From: Candidatus Pseudoruminococcus merdavium
Lineage (GTDB): Bacteria > Bacillota > Clostridia > Oscillospirales > Ruminococcaceae
Length of the DNA: 64,000 bases
Direction of reading: 5' to 3'
Assembly (NCBI GenBank): GCA_904419745.1
Contig: CAJFSS010000015.1
Location: 1-64,000, forward strand
The notes beneath the pieces are model-generated. The model was not told where the DNA came from, ran no database searches, and saw only the letters and a list, made by a program, of their open reading frames with translations. Shown here piece after piece: positions 1 to 8,111 of the stretch (its first letter is position 1; each line of letters opens with the position of its first letter). The position numbers and the translations under genes were made by a program.

Positions 1-30
1 TGAGTATAGATAACTGCAAATAACAGTTTG

Positions 31-54
31 TAGGGGAGTTCTGATACTCCCCTA
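31..54 (+). terminator. Terminator-like hairpin before rbfA
   Basis: Eight-base perfect stem (TAGGGGAG at 31-38, CTCCCCTA at 47-54) with an eight-base loop, followed only by TAAAAATGG, so the T tract is poor. It lies directly after whatever gene ends before the window (in related genomes usually infB). It could be a weak terminator or an RNA-processing hairpin between upstream genes and rbfA. Confidence 0.5.
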
Positions 55-121
55 TAAAAATGGCTATTTATCAACTGTTTGTTGTGACATAGCCTTTCAG
101 AAAAAAACAGGAGGAAATTTT

Positions 122-487
122 ATGGCGACCCATAAAATAGATAGGATTTCAGAAGATGTCCGTCGCGAATTGACCGATATTTTCCGGATGCTCAAAGATC
201 CCCGGATTACCGGGATGCTTTCCATTGTGCACGTAGAAGTAACAAACGACCTCTCCTATGCAAAGGTACATGTCAGTTCATTGGAAGGGTTTGAAGCGGC
301 GAAGGGTGCAGTAAAGGGGCTGAAAAATGCTTCCGGTTTTATCCGCCGTGAAATTGCCCACCGGCTTAAGCTACGGCATGCGCCGGAGTTCCTCTTTGTG
401 GCAGATGATTCCATTGAAACCGGCGCGGAGATTTCCCGCCTGATTGAACAGGTTAAGAAAAAGGATGGCGGCCATGAAGAATTATAG
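122..487 (+). CDS. rbfA: Ribosome-binding factor A (30S maturation)
   Basis: 121-residue protein of the usual RbfA size, beginning MATHKIDRISEDVRREL and carrying the family's KH-like core (VTNDLSYAKVHVS, then the RREIAHRLKLRHAPEF helix-strand). RbfA binds free 30S subunits and helps process and fold the 5' end of 16S rRNA, especially in the cold. AGGAGG at 109-114 sits 7 nt before the ATG. The 3' end overlaps the next gene by 14 nt, so the two are translationally linked. The order rbfA-nrnA-truB-ribF-rpsO is the classic Firmicutes arrangement, which supports the call. Confidence 0.95.
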   Translation: MATHKIDRISEDVRRELTDIFRMLKDPRITGMLSIVHVEVTNDLSYAKVHVSSLEGFEAAKGAVKGLKNASGFIRREIAHRLKLRHAPEFLFVADDSIETGAEISRLIEQVKKKDGGHEEL

Positions 488-1433
488 TATAGAACAAGCG
501 GCACAGTGTCTCAAACAGGCTAAGGATGTGGTAATCCTCTGCCATCAGAGTCCGGACGGGGACACGATGGGAAGCGCATGTGCAATTTACCATGCCCTCA
601 AAAGCATAGGGCTCCGTGCGCGTGTGGAGTGTGCAGACTCTTTCCCGGAAAAGTTTGGATTTCTGTTTGAAGAGGTACAAAAGGAGGAATTTTCTCCCCG
701 CTTTGTACTGGCTGTAGATGTGGCGGATGAGAAACTTCTGGGTGCAAAAATTCGGGAAAAATATCCAAGGATCGATCTCTGCATCGATCACCATCCCTCT
801 AATACGGGATATGCGGAGCATCTTCTTTTGGAAGCGGACAGCGCAGCAGCAGCGGAAATCCTCTTCCTTGTTATCAGCAGCATGGGCGTGGAAATTACAC
901 CGCAGATAGCGGCTGGAATTTATACTGGGATTGCAACCGACACCGGGTGTTTCAAGTTCTCGAATACTACGCCCAGAAGTCATCGGATAGCCGCACAGAT
1001 GATGGAATACGGCGCCCCTGTTGCAAGGATTAACGAACTTGTTTTCGACACAAAAACGAAGAATAAGCTCGCATTTGAAACCTGTGCGCTGGAATCCCTG
1101 GAATACTATTTTGAGAATCGATGCGCTTTGATTCCCGTTACCATGGCAATGATGGAGCGCTGTGGAGTCACTTATGAGGAGATCGACGATATTGCCGCAC
1201 TCCCTCGGCAGATTGAAGGGGTCGAGGTTGGACTGACGCTGAAACAGCGGGACGAACACGGATTTAAAATCTCGGTACGTACCAAAGCGTCCTGTGATGC
1301 AAGCGCTATCTGTCGTAAACTCGGCGGCGGCGGGCATGCCCGTGCTGCGGGTTGTGCAGTGGAAGGTACACTGGAAGAGGCGAAAGAAAAGATCCTGGAT
1401 GTTGTCCAGGAATTCCTGGAGGAAACACGATGA
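474..1433 (+). CDS. nrnA: DHH-family oligoribonuclease / pAp phosphatase NrnA
   Basis: 319-residue DHH phosphoesterase. Visible motifs are HQSPDGD (residues 24-30), VDVAD (81-85), the signature DHH (105-107) and the C-terminal DHHA1 element GGGGHARAAG. The family degrades 2-5 nt RNAs and dephosphorylates 3'-phosphoadenosine 5'-phosphate using Mn2+ in the cytosol. An upstream ATG at 444 is open in this frame, but AAGGA at 461-465 lies 8 nt before the ATG at 474, and that start gives the normal N-terminus. It overlaps rbfA upstream, and its TGA overlaps the truB ATG. Confidence 0.93.
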   Translation: MKNYSIEQAAQCLKQAKDVVILCHQSPDGDTMGSACAIYHALKSIGLRARVECADSFPEKFGFLFEEVQKEEFSPRFVLAVDVADEKLLGAKIREKYPRIDLCIDHHPSNTGYAEHLLLEADSAAAAEILFLVISSMGVEITPQIAAGIYTGIATDTGCFKFSNTTPRSHRIAAQMMEYGAPVARINELVFDTKTKNKLAFETCALESLEYYFENRCALIPVTMAMMERCGVTYEEIDDIAALPRQIEGVEVGLTLKQRDEHGFKISVRTKASCDASAICRKLGGGGHARAAGCAVEGTLEEAKEKILDVVQEFLEETR

Positions 1434-2323
1434 AGGATGGGATCCTCTGTATCAACAAACCGGCGGGTTTTACCTCTTTCGATGTTGTGGCAAAGCTACG
1501 TGGCATGTTAAAGCTGAAAAAAATCGGACATGCCGGAACCCTGGATCCAATGGCGACCGGTGTGCTCCCGGTCTTTTTGGGGCGCGCGGCGAAAGCTTGC
1601 GACTGCCTTGCGGACCATGATAAATCCTACCGCGCCCATATTCAGCTGGGGATAACGACGGATACTCTGGACATCACGGGAACCGTACTCTCCCAGCAGG
1701 AAGTTTCTGTATCCGAAGAGGATCTCCGTGCTTTGCTTCCTCAGTTGACGGGGAAAATCCTGCAAATCCCGCCCATGTATTCTGCGGTAAAGGTGGGCGG
1801 GAAAAAGCTCTACCAGCTTGCCAGGGAGGGCAAGGAGGTGGAACGGAAACCACGCCCGGTCACTATTTACCATCTGTCCCTTTTGGGGCGGGGGGAAAGA
1901 GAACATGAATACTGCCTTGATATCTCTTGTTCCAAGGGGACTTATGTCCGTTCCCTTTGTGAAGAGATTGGCCGGAGGCTTGGATGTGGAGCTGTTTTAT
2001 CCGGGCTTATAAGGACAAAAGCCTGCGGTTTTTCTTTGCAGGACTGCCTGACGTTTGAACAAGTGGAGCAGGCTATCCATGAGGAAACAATTGAGCAAAA
2101 GATTTTTCCGGTGGAGCGGGTATTTTCTTCCTATCCACGCGTGGATCTGGGAGAGCATATGGCAAAGCTGTTCTGTAATGGAGTGAAGCTGGATCCGAAA
2201 CGCGTTGGTGTTTCCGAAGACGCGGAATTATATCGTGTTTATACACCGCAGTCAGGCTTTACCGCGCTGGCTTATGTGGATGAACAGGAACACTTCCGCG
2301 TAAAAAAATTTTTTGTGTTGTAG
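1430..2323 (+). CDS. truB: tRNA pseudouridine-55 synthase TruB
   Basis: 297-residue enzyme that isomerises U55 in the T-loop of tRNAs. The N-terminus has the family's INKPAGFTSFDVV segment followed by GHAGTLDPMATGVL, with the catalytic aspartate at residue 39. Also visible are SKGTYVRSL and a C-terminal PUA-like tail. The ATG overlaps the nrnA stop (ATGA), and the ribosome binding site (GGAGG near 1418) lies inside nrnA. The open frame extends 78 nt further upstream, but that part is nrnA in another frame. Confidence 0.95.
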   Translation: MKDGILCINKPAGFTSFDVVAKLRGMLKLKKIGHAGTLDPMATGVLPVFLGRAAKACDCLADHDKSYRAHIQLGITTDTLDITGTVLSQQEVSVSEEDLRALLPQLTGKILQIPPMYSAVKVGGKKLYQLAREGKEVERKPRPVTIYHLSLLGRGEREHEYCLDISCSKGTYVRSLCEEIGRRLGCGAVLSGLIRTKACGFSLQDCLTFEQVEQAIHEETIEQKIFPVERVFSSYPRVDLGEHMAKLFCNGVKLDPKRVGVSEDAELYRVYTPQSGFTALAYVDEQEHFRVKKFFVL

Positions 2324-2348
2324 TAAATTCGAGAGGGGGACGATACCA

Positions 2349-3281
2349 GTGGTGACCTATACTGATTTACATACAATGGAGCTGCATTCCCCTGCCGCTG
2401 TGGCAATTGGTTTTTTTGATGGGATCCATGTGGGGCACCGGAAAGTGTTGGATAGCATGATGGGGTATGAACAGGAGGGGCTTTCCTCCTGCGTTTTTTC
2501 CTATACGGTTTCTGGACATCTTCCGCAGGCGAAAACGGGCCTGCGTTATCTGCGGCCCCTTTCGCTTAAGCGCCGGTATTTGGAAGATCTGGGGGTGGAT
2601 ATTCTGGCGATGCCGGAGTTTGAAAGCTTCAGTTCCCTCACTCCCGAGGAATTTGCAAGAGATATCCTGCGCGATAAACTCCACGCACAGGTGGTATGCT
2701 GCGGAAGTGATTTGCGGTATGGGAAAAATGCCTGTGCGGACGCATCCCACCTGGTGGAAGATGGAAAGCGATTTGGATTTCGTGTTGAGATTGTACCACC
2801 TGTCTGCGTGGATGGCAGGAAGGTCAGTTCCTCTCTTATCCGGGAGTATATCCGCGAAGGTAGAGTGGATAGAGCAAACCAGCTGCTTGACCGTCCTTTT
2901 GCCCTGGATTTTGAAGTGATAGGGGGGAACCGGCTTGGTCGGACAATGGAGTTTCCCACGATCAACCAGGCGCTTCCAGAACAGTTTGTCATCCCGAAAT
3001 TTGGGGTTTATGCTTCGATTGCCCTGGTGGAGGGGAAGGACTATCCCGCAGTGACCAATGTCGGTGTAAAACCCACGATTGGCAGCGACAGGATTCTAGC
3101 GGAAACCCATATTGTCGGCTATGAGGGGAATTTATACGGGCAGCATATAGAAGTGCGATTACTCCAATTTATTCGTCCGGAACAGAAATTTTCCGGAGTG
3201 ACACAGCTCAAAGCTCAAATTGCAAGGGATACGAGAAATTCTGTCGAATATTTGAAAAAAGCAAAAGGTTGCACATGGTAA
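2349..3281 (+). CDS. ribF: Bifunctional riboflavin kinase / FAD synthetase
   Basis: About 310 residues. The N-terminal FAD synthetase half has the nucleotidyltransferase signature GFFDGIHVGHRKV. The C-terminal flavokinase half has GNRLGRTMEFPTIN and VTNVGVKPTIG. It converts riboflavin to FMN and then FAD in the cytosol. I chose GTG at 2349 (GTG at 2352 is the alternative) because AGGGGG at 2334-2339 precedes it by 9 nt; the ATG at 2313 lies inside the truB stop region and has no ribosome binding site. It is the last gene before the separate rpsO promoter. Confidence 0.93.
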   Translation: MVTYTDLHTMELHSPAAVAIGFFDGIHVGHRKVLDSMMGYEQEGLSSCVFSYTVSGHLPQAKTGLRYLRPLSLKRRYLEDLGVDILAMPEFESFSSLTPEEFARDILRDKLHAQVVCCGSDLRYGKNACADASHLVEDGKRFGFRVEIVPPVCVDGRKVSSSLIREYIREGRVDRANQLLDRPFALDFEVIGGNRLGRTMEFPTINQALPEQFVIPKFGVYASIALVEGKDYPAVTNVGVKPTIGSDRILAETHIVGYEGNLYGQHIEVRLLQFIRPEQKFSGVTQLKAQIARDTRNSVEYLKKAKGCTW

Positions 3282-3296
3282 AAAAGGAAAAAAGAC

Positions 3297-3326
3297 TTTA
3301 CATGTTACAACTGGATGTGATATAAT
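3297..3326 (+). promoter_or_regulatory. Sigma-A-type promoter for rpsO
   Basis: TTTACA (3297-3302), an 18-bp spacer and TATAAT (3321-3326), preceded by TGTGA in extended -10 style. It lies just after ribF, about 110 nt before rpsO. Confidence 0.7.
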
Positions 3327-3332
3327 TCCATT

Positions 3333-3434
3333 TGTTATCTGCCTGCTTCACGGCTGTGGGGTTTCGCCCGTTTTTGGGAAGGTTACCTGCCCATTGCTGA
3401 GATTCAGGGAATTTTATAAAGAGGTGATAGTACC
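3333..3434 (+). promoter_or_regulatory. 5' leader of rpsO, candidate S15 autoregulatory RNA
   Basis: About 100 nt lie between the predicted transcription start and rpsO. The leader has a small GGG/CCC hairpin near 3358-3370 and the block GGTTACCTGCCCATTGCTGA before the ribosome binding site GAGGTG (3421-3426). S15 represses its own mRNA through leader structure in several bacteria, so the position and length fit, but I could not build a definite pseudoknot or match a known motif. Confidence 0.4.
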
Positions 3435-3701
3435 ATGATGCTCAAAGAAGAAAAACAGGCCGTTATCGCGGCAAACGCTACCCATGAAGGCGACACCGGT
3501 TCTCCGGAGGTACAGATTGCGATTCTCACCAAGAGAATCAATGACCTGACTGAGCACCTGAAAATCCACAAGAAAGACCACCATTCCCGTAGAGGTCTGC
3601 TGAAGATGGTTGGTCGCCGCCGTAACCTGCTCAACTACCTGATGAAAGTAGACATTGAGCGTTACCGTGCAATTATTGCAAAACTCGGCCTGCGTAAGTA
3701 A
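3435..3701 (+). CDS. rpsO: 30S ribosomal protein S15
   Basis: 88 residues, the normal S15 length, with [17 protein letters not shown], the [15 protein letters not shown] rRNA-binding segment and a [12 protein letters not shown] end. S15 is a primary binder of the 16S central domain. Two ATGs are adjacent; the first (3435) is 8 nt after GAGGTG, and 3438 is also possible. It has its own promoter and terminator, so it can be a single-gene unit. Confidence 0.97.
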   Translation: MMLKEEKQAVIAANATHEGDTGSPEVQIAILTKRINDLTEHLKIHKKDHHSRRGLLKMVGRRRNLLNYLMKVDIERYRAIIAKLGLRK

Positions 3702-3733
3702 TTTAAAAAATAGGAAACGGTTTTCCGTATCAA

Positions 3734-3766
3734 AAAAGAGCCGGCAGAAATCCTGCCGGCTCTTTT
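3734..3766 (+). terminator. Rho-independent terminator of rpsO
   Basis: Perfect stem AAAAGAGCCGGCAG / CTGCCGGCTCTTTT with loop AAATC, ending in a T run. It faces the minus-strand pseudogene and could act in both directions. Confidence 0.93.
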
Positions 3767-3787
3767 CCTATTCACAGGAAGCATGTC

Positions 3788-4225
3788 TCATATAAATGAT
3801 TTGCGTAGTGGTTGGATTCTATGGGGCAGCAGCTGGTCTATTACTGTAAAACCATATTTTTTATACAAATTTTTGTGTTCAATTATAAATAACCTTTTGA
3901 AAACCCAATCCCTTTGCATACGGAAGGACAGCACAAATCAACTCTTCTCCGAGGCACGCCGTCCGCAGCAATAACACCCCTAGACAAACAGAAAGCCGAT
4001 AAAGGGGGATAGGGAAAATCCGGGGGGATACAGTCTTTTTGCAAAAGTACACTAGTCGGAAGTTTGGCTCCATCCAGTATAATAAAACCCCGTTCATCTT
4101 CTTGTAGGCAGTTTTCTCTTATCAGGGCTGAGAGCTGAAATCCAGCTTTCCAGGAGCAGTGACTGGCATATTGGATAAACAGATTCCCATAGGGGATCTG
4201 AGGGTACAAGCGGGTAAAATTCCAT
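3788..4225 (-). pseudogene. Decayed GNAT-family N-acetyltransferase
   Basis: Reading the minus strand across frames recovers one GNAT protein of about 146 codons. It starts MEFYPL after a strong AAGGAGGG site, shifts frame near 4205 to YPQIPYGNLFIQYASHCSW and GFIILDGAKLPTSVLL, then shifts near 4010 to PPFIGFLFV followed by an in-frame stop. Another shift gives LGEELICAVLPYAKGLGFQ, and after a stop near 3887 a last shift gives IEHKNLYKKYGFTVIDQ. These are the family's acetyl-CoA-binding and C-terminal motifs in order. At least three frameshifts and a nonsense codon exclude function, unless the assembly is poor here. Neighbouring genes are intact, which argues for real decay. Confidence 0.85.
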
Positions 4226-4339
4226 AAACCGTCCCTCCTTCCTTACAATTTCAGAAAAATATAGCAGGAGATATCCGGGATTGGAAGGGACTCCACAAAC
4301 TTTTAACGGATTATGCATCAATACAACCCTTTAAAAGAT

Positions 4340-4368
4340 TTGCAAAACAGGAAAACGTCCGGTATAGT
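4340..4368 (+). promoter_or_regulatory. Predicted promoter for coaX
   Basis: TTGCAA (4340-4345), a 17-bp spacer and TATAGT (4363-4368), about 140 nt before the coaX start. The rest of 4226-4511 shows no gene I recognise. Confidence 0.55.
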
Positions 4369-4511
4369 ATAAAGAGAACTGTGAAGATAGAGGCGTGCCG
4401 TAGCTTGGCAGGTTCTGTATCTTAATCCAGTGTTTTACCTGTATGAAAGCGCATGCGCAGCTATAGGATAATAAGAAAGTGGAATACGAACGGCAGGAGG
4501 AATATGCGGAT

Positions 4512-5306
4512 ATGATTCTCGCAATCGATGTGGGAAATACAAATACTGTAATTGGGGGATTTGACGGGGAAACCCTGCGCTTTACTGTGCGTATTTCCAC
4601 GAATCAGACTCAGACGGCGGATGAATATGCGCTGAAACTTCAGGGGATGTTTATAATGCATAAAGTCTGTGCCAAGGAGATTGAGGGCGGCATTATCTCA
4701 TCAGTTGTTCCGGTTTTAAGCCCGGTATTGCAGCAGGCAGTGGAACAATTAACGGGGCAACGTGTTCTGATTGTGGGATCCGGATTAAAAACCGGGTTAA
4801 ATATCCGGATTGACAACCCGGGCCAGCTTGGAAGCGATCTGGTGGTGGATGCAGTTGCAGCAAGCCATTGTTATCAAAAGCCCATCTTGATTTTTGATAT
4901 GGGAACGGCTACTACGCTTTCCGTGGTGGATGGAAAGGGTGGTTATATTGGTGGGATGATTATGCCGGGAATTCGTCTGGCAATGGACGCGCTCTCTTCC
5001 AGCACCTCCCAATTGCCCCGGGTTGACTTGACACCACCTGGACAGATCATTGGGACAAATACGGTGGAGTGTATGCAGTCCGGTGCTATCTATGGAAATG
5101 CGGCAATGATAGACGGGGTCATTGACCGGCTGGAAGAACAGCTTGGAGAACATGCAACCGTAGTGGCAACTGGGGGAATGGTCAATACGGTGATCCCTTA
5201 TTGCCGGCATAAGATCATCAGTGATGAGACTTTGATGCTGCGCGGCTTGAAAATCCTTTATGAAAAGAACCGCCCCGCAGTAGAACGGAGGAACCGCCTT
5301 GTTTAA
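4512..5306 (+). CDS. coaX: Type III pantothenate kinase
   Basis: 264 residues in the ASKHA kinase fold. The N-terminal phosphate loop DVGNTNT follows directly after the start, and a central DMGTATT segment and GGMIMPGIRLAMDAL are visible. It phosphorylates pantothenate as the first step of coenzyme A synthesis; the type III class needs a monovalent cation and is not inhibited by CoA. ATG 4512 follows AGGAGG (4495-4500) by 11 nt and gives the usual MILAIDVGNTN start. The 3' end overlaps the pentapeptide gene by 8 nt. Confidence 0.95.
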   Translation: MILAIDVGNTNTVIGGFDGETLRFTVRISTNQTQTADEYALKLQGMFIMHKVCAKEIEGGIISSVVPVLSPVLQQAVEQLTGQRVLIVGSGLKTGLNIRIDNPGQLGSDLVVDAVAASHCYQKPILIFDMGTATTLSVVDGKGGYIGGMIMPGIRLAMDALSSSTSQLPRVDLTPPGQIIGTNTVECMQSGAIYGNAAMIDGVIDRLEEQLGEHATVVATGGMVNTVIPYCRHKIISDETLMLRGLKILYEKNRPAVERRNRLV

Positions 5307-5904
5307 ACTGGAGCAAAAAGAATACCGTGAAGAACGTTTTTCAGGAGAAGAGCTGGAAGGGCAGGAACTCAAGGGCTACCTGTTTTACAAATGTTCATTC
5401 CGAGGGGCACAGATGAAGGATCTACTGACGATTTCCTGCTCATTTGTGGGATGCAGCTTTTCCTTTGCGCAGATGGGGGGATCAATCCATCGTTTCAGCC
5501 AGTTTACCGGGTGTGATTTCTCTGATGCGAACCTCTTCTGTGCGGAGTTTGAAGAGTGCAAGTGTACCGGAACCACTTTTTCCGGGGCGGACGTCACAGG
5601 CCTTTCCATTCATGGAGGAAACTTTAGCGACAGTATTTTTTTGGAATGTTCTCTGCGTTCCATGGATTTTAGTAGAGTCAATCTTGCCCGGACGGATTTG
5701 AGACAGTGCGATTTAAAACGCTGCAATTTCCAGCAAGCGGATCTCACGCAGTCTCTGCTCCAGAATGCGGATTTGACGGAAGCGGATCTACGGGATGCAA
5801 AAATCGGGGGAGTTGATTTTAAGACGGTCCGTCTGAAAAAAACGAAAATGGATTTGGCCCAGGCAGTATTGCTTGCTGAGAATCTGGGTGCCGTGATTTG
5901 CTGA
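5299..5904 (+). CDS. Pentapeptide-repeat protein
   Basis: 201 residues, from TTG 5299 after GGAGG (5287-5291). Much of the chain follows the A(D/N)LXX period, for example CDFSDANLFCAEFEEC, then NLARTDLRQCDLKRCNFQ and ADLTQSLLQNADLTEADL. This period builds a right-handed quadrilateral beta helix. No signal peptide or membrane segment is visible, so it is probably cytosolic. Some relatives mimic DNA and protect gyrase, but many have unknown roles and nothing here fixes one. It is translationally coupled to coaX and ends before a strong terminator. Confidence 0.85.
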   Translation: MFKLEQKEYREERFSGEELEGQELKGYLFYKCSFRGAQMKDLLTISCSFVGCSFSFAQMGGSIHRFSQFTGCDFSDANLFCAEFEECKCTGTTFSGADVTGLSIHGGNFSDSIFLECSLRSMDFSRVNLARTDLRQCDLKRCNFQQADLTQSLLQNADLTEADLRDAKIGGVDFKTVRLKKTKMDLAQAVLLAENLGAVIC

Positions 5905-5933
5905 ATTAGTATCCGTTTTCAGGAAAATGCGTA

Positions 5934-5970
5934 AAAACACCCTGCAAAGAATTTCTTTGCAGGGTGTTTT
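5934..5970. terminator. Bidirectional terminator between convergent genes
   Basis: Perfect 16-bp stem AAAACACCCTGCAAAG / CTTTGCAGGGTGTTTT with loop AATTT. A and T runs on the two sides allow it to serve both the pentapeptide gene (plus) and the gene at 5977-6822 (minus). Confidence 0.93.
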
Positions 5971-5976
5971 GGTTTC

Positions 5977-6822
5977 TTACTGTGCTGCCTGGGAAGAAGT
6001 TTCTGATACCTGCTGTGAAGTATTGGAAGCAGTGCTGTTTTCTACAGAAGGCGGTATATCGACTGAGGAGGTGTCTTCTACCGGACTGCTGGAAGCTTGA
6101 CTGGATGACACAGTGCTGGAAGAAGAGGCCGGCAGATCTTTATCTGCAATATCCTCTAGCGCGAGGATTTGGTAATCGCTCCCGTTCTTTTTCAGTTTAT
6201 AGAGTTTGTATTTTTCCGGTTCCGGTTCCTGTTTTTTCCCATCCACGAACATTCCCCAAGAACTGCCCGGTGGGATATAACCGACGGTCACCTCGAAGGT
6301 ATCCCCATTGCGGACGATTTTTGTCACCTTCGGGGAAGGGAAGCTTCCTTCCCCGACCGCAGGAACATGGTAGGACTGGATACTTTCGTCATAGACAAAC
6401 TGTTCTCCACCGGAGTTTGAGCGCAGTGTCTGGTGATTGAGCTTCACGCCGCTTCCATAAATTTTTGCGGCATAGACTTCTACATCGCTTGCCGGGACAA
6501 TTAAGTTGCCCAAATCATCGGTGGCATATTGCTCTGTATCCGTATTGAGTAAGGTTGCCCACAGAGAAGAACGCAGCAAAAGCGTTTCATCCAGTTGACT
6601 TGCATCTTCAAAAGGCGCAGGATCAAACATGACAACCGGAGTTAAAAACCGCTCAATTTTTTCTGTTTCGCTGTTGTCCACCGCAAATTTTCCAATGGCG
6701 CGTGTAATCCCCACTACAGAAAAAATCACGCCAATTGCGGCAAAAAACAAAAAAAGGAACCCAAAGGTTGCCGTTTTTCTATTTTTGTGGCGTACTTTAC
6801 GCCGTTCGCGTTTTTCTTCCAT
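5977..6822 (-). CDS. Membrane-anchored protein of unknown function with Ser-rich tail
   Basis: 281 residues. A basic N-terminus (about 18 residues with many K/R) leads into one transmembrane helix (about 20-43), so the rest is probably outside the cell. The extracytoplasmic domain (about 50-225) contains GNLIVPASDVEVYAAKIYGSG and a strand-rich part with GDTFEVTVGYIPPG. The last 50 residues are a low-complexity Ser/Thr/Gln tail. I do not recognise the family. AAGGAG precedes the ATG by about 8 nt. It lies 24 nt downstream of proA and may be read from the proBA promoter. Confidence 0.8.
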   Translation of the reverse strand: MEEKRERRKVRHKNRKTATFGFLFLFFAAIGVIFSVVGITRAIGKFAVDNSETEKIERFLTPVVMFDPAPFEDASQLDETLLLRSSLWATLLNTDTEQYATDDLGNLIVPASDVEVYAAKIYGSGVKLNHQTLRSNSGGEQFVYDESIQSYHVPAVGEGSFPSPKVTKIVRNGDTFEVTVGYIPPGSSWGMFVDGKKQEPEPEKYKLYKLKKNGSDYQILALEDIADKDLPASSSSTVSSSQASSSPVEDTSSVDIPPSVENSTASNTSQQVSETSSQAAQ

Positions 6823-6846
6823 AAAATCTCCTTTTCCCGGTTCAGG

Positions 6847-8094
6847 TCAGCGTACCTGACCCTGTCCGTTGATGATGTATTTTACTGTAGTTAGTTCTTT
6901 GAGCCCCATTGGACCGCGGGCATGGAGCTTTTGGGTGGAAATACCAATTTCTGCCCCAAGGCCAAATTCTCCTCCATCAGTAAAGCGGGTGGAGGCGTTG
7001 ACATAGACAGCTGCTGCATCCACTTTGGCGGTAAATTCTTCACTGGTACGCAGGTTTTCAGTAATAATTGCCTCGGAATGCTGTGTCCCGTATTTTGTAA
7101 TATGGTCGATCGCTTCCTCAAGCGAATCCACAACTTTGGCAGAAAGGATATAATCCAAAAATTCCGTCCCATAGTCTTCCGGTGTAGCTGGAGCAATCTC
7201 CTTCCCTAAAATTTCCCGAGCCCGTTCACAGCCGAGCCATTTTACATGCTTTTCATCCAGCCTGCGTTTTGCCATGGGTAAGAACTCCCTGGCAATATCC
7301 CGATGGATGAGCAGACTTTCTGCCGCATTGCAGACAGAGGGGCGGGAGGTCTTTGCATTATACAGGATTTCCACACCCATGGCAAGGTCTGCATCTTTAT
7401 CAATGTAGATATGGCAGTTCCCGGTTCCTGTTTCAATCACAGGGACGGTGGCGTTTTGTACAACGGACTGAATGAGCCCTGCCCCGCCGCGTGGAATCAG
7501 CACGTCTACATACCGGTTGCATTGCATCAGTTCCATTGTGCTTTCCCGGGAAGTATCCTCAATTAGCTGGATTGCGTCAACAGGAAGGGAGCACTGCTCC
7601 AATGCTCCGCGCATGAGTTTTACCATGCAGCGATTGGAGTGGATAGCCTCTTTTCCGCCTTTTAGGATGACCGCATTAGAGGATTTCAGGCAAAGGGAAG
7701 CGGCATCCGGCGTGACATTTGGTCGAGCCTCATAGATAATCCCGATCACGCCGAGAGGGACGCGCACTTTGCGGATATTCATCCCGTTGGGGGTGACAAA
7801 ACCGTGGAGGGTTTCCCCAATCGGATCTTCTAGTTTTGCGATGTTACGGACAGCCCGTGCGATGGAAAGCACCCTGTCTTCATCCAGCATCAAACGGTCA
7901 AGCATGGATTCCCTCATGCCTGCTTCTTTTGCTGCGGCAAGGTCAAGCGAATTTGCCGCAAGAATTTCTTTTCTGGCCTGTTCCAAGGTATTCGCTATGG
8001 TAGTAAGGGCTTCTATTTTTTCCCCCGCATTGAGCGTAGCTAGAATTCTGGAAGCAGCTTTTGCGCGGCTGCCAAGCAGTTCTATTTGGGTCAA
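6847..8094 (-). CDS. proA: Gamma-glutamyl phosphate reductase
   Basis: 415 residues, full family length. It shows the NADPH/substrate regions GVIGIIYEARPNVTPDAASL and LKGGKEAIHSN, and the catalytic cysteine segment SRPSVCNAAESLL. It reduces gamma-glutamyl phosphate to glutamate semialdehyde, step two of proline synthesis. It begins 17 nt after proB in the same transcript. Confidence 0.97.
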   Translation of the reverse strand: MTQIELLGSRAKAASRILATLNAGEKIEALTTIANTLEQARKEILAANSLDLAAAKEAGMRESMLDRLMLDEDRVLSIARAVRNIAKLEDPIGETLHGFVTPNGMNIRKVRVPLGVIGIIYEARPNVTPDAASLCLKSSNAVILKGGKEAIHSNRCMVKLMRGALEQCSLPVDAIQLIEDTSRESTMELMQCNRYVDVLIPRGGAGLIQSVVQNATVPVIETGTGNCHIYIDKDADLAMGVEILYNAKTSRPSVCNAAESLLIHRDIAREFLPMAKRRLDEKHVKWLGCERAREILGKEIAPATPEDYGTEFLDYILSAKVVDSLEEAIDHITKYGTQHSEAIITENLRTSEEFTAKVDAAAVYVNASTRFTDGGEFGLGAEIGISTQKLHARGPMGLKELTTVKYIINGQGQVR

Positions 8095-8111
8095 TGGTAG
8101 TTCCTCCTTTT

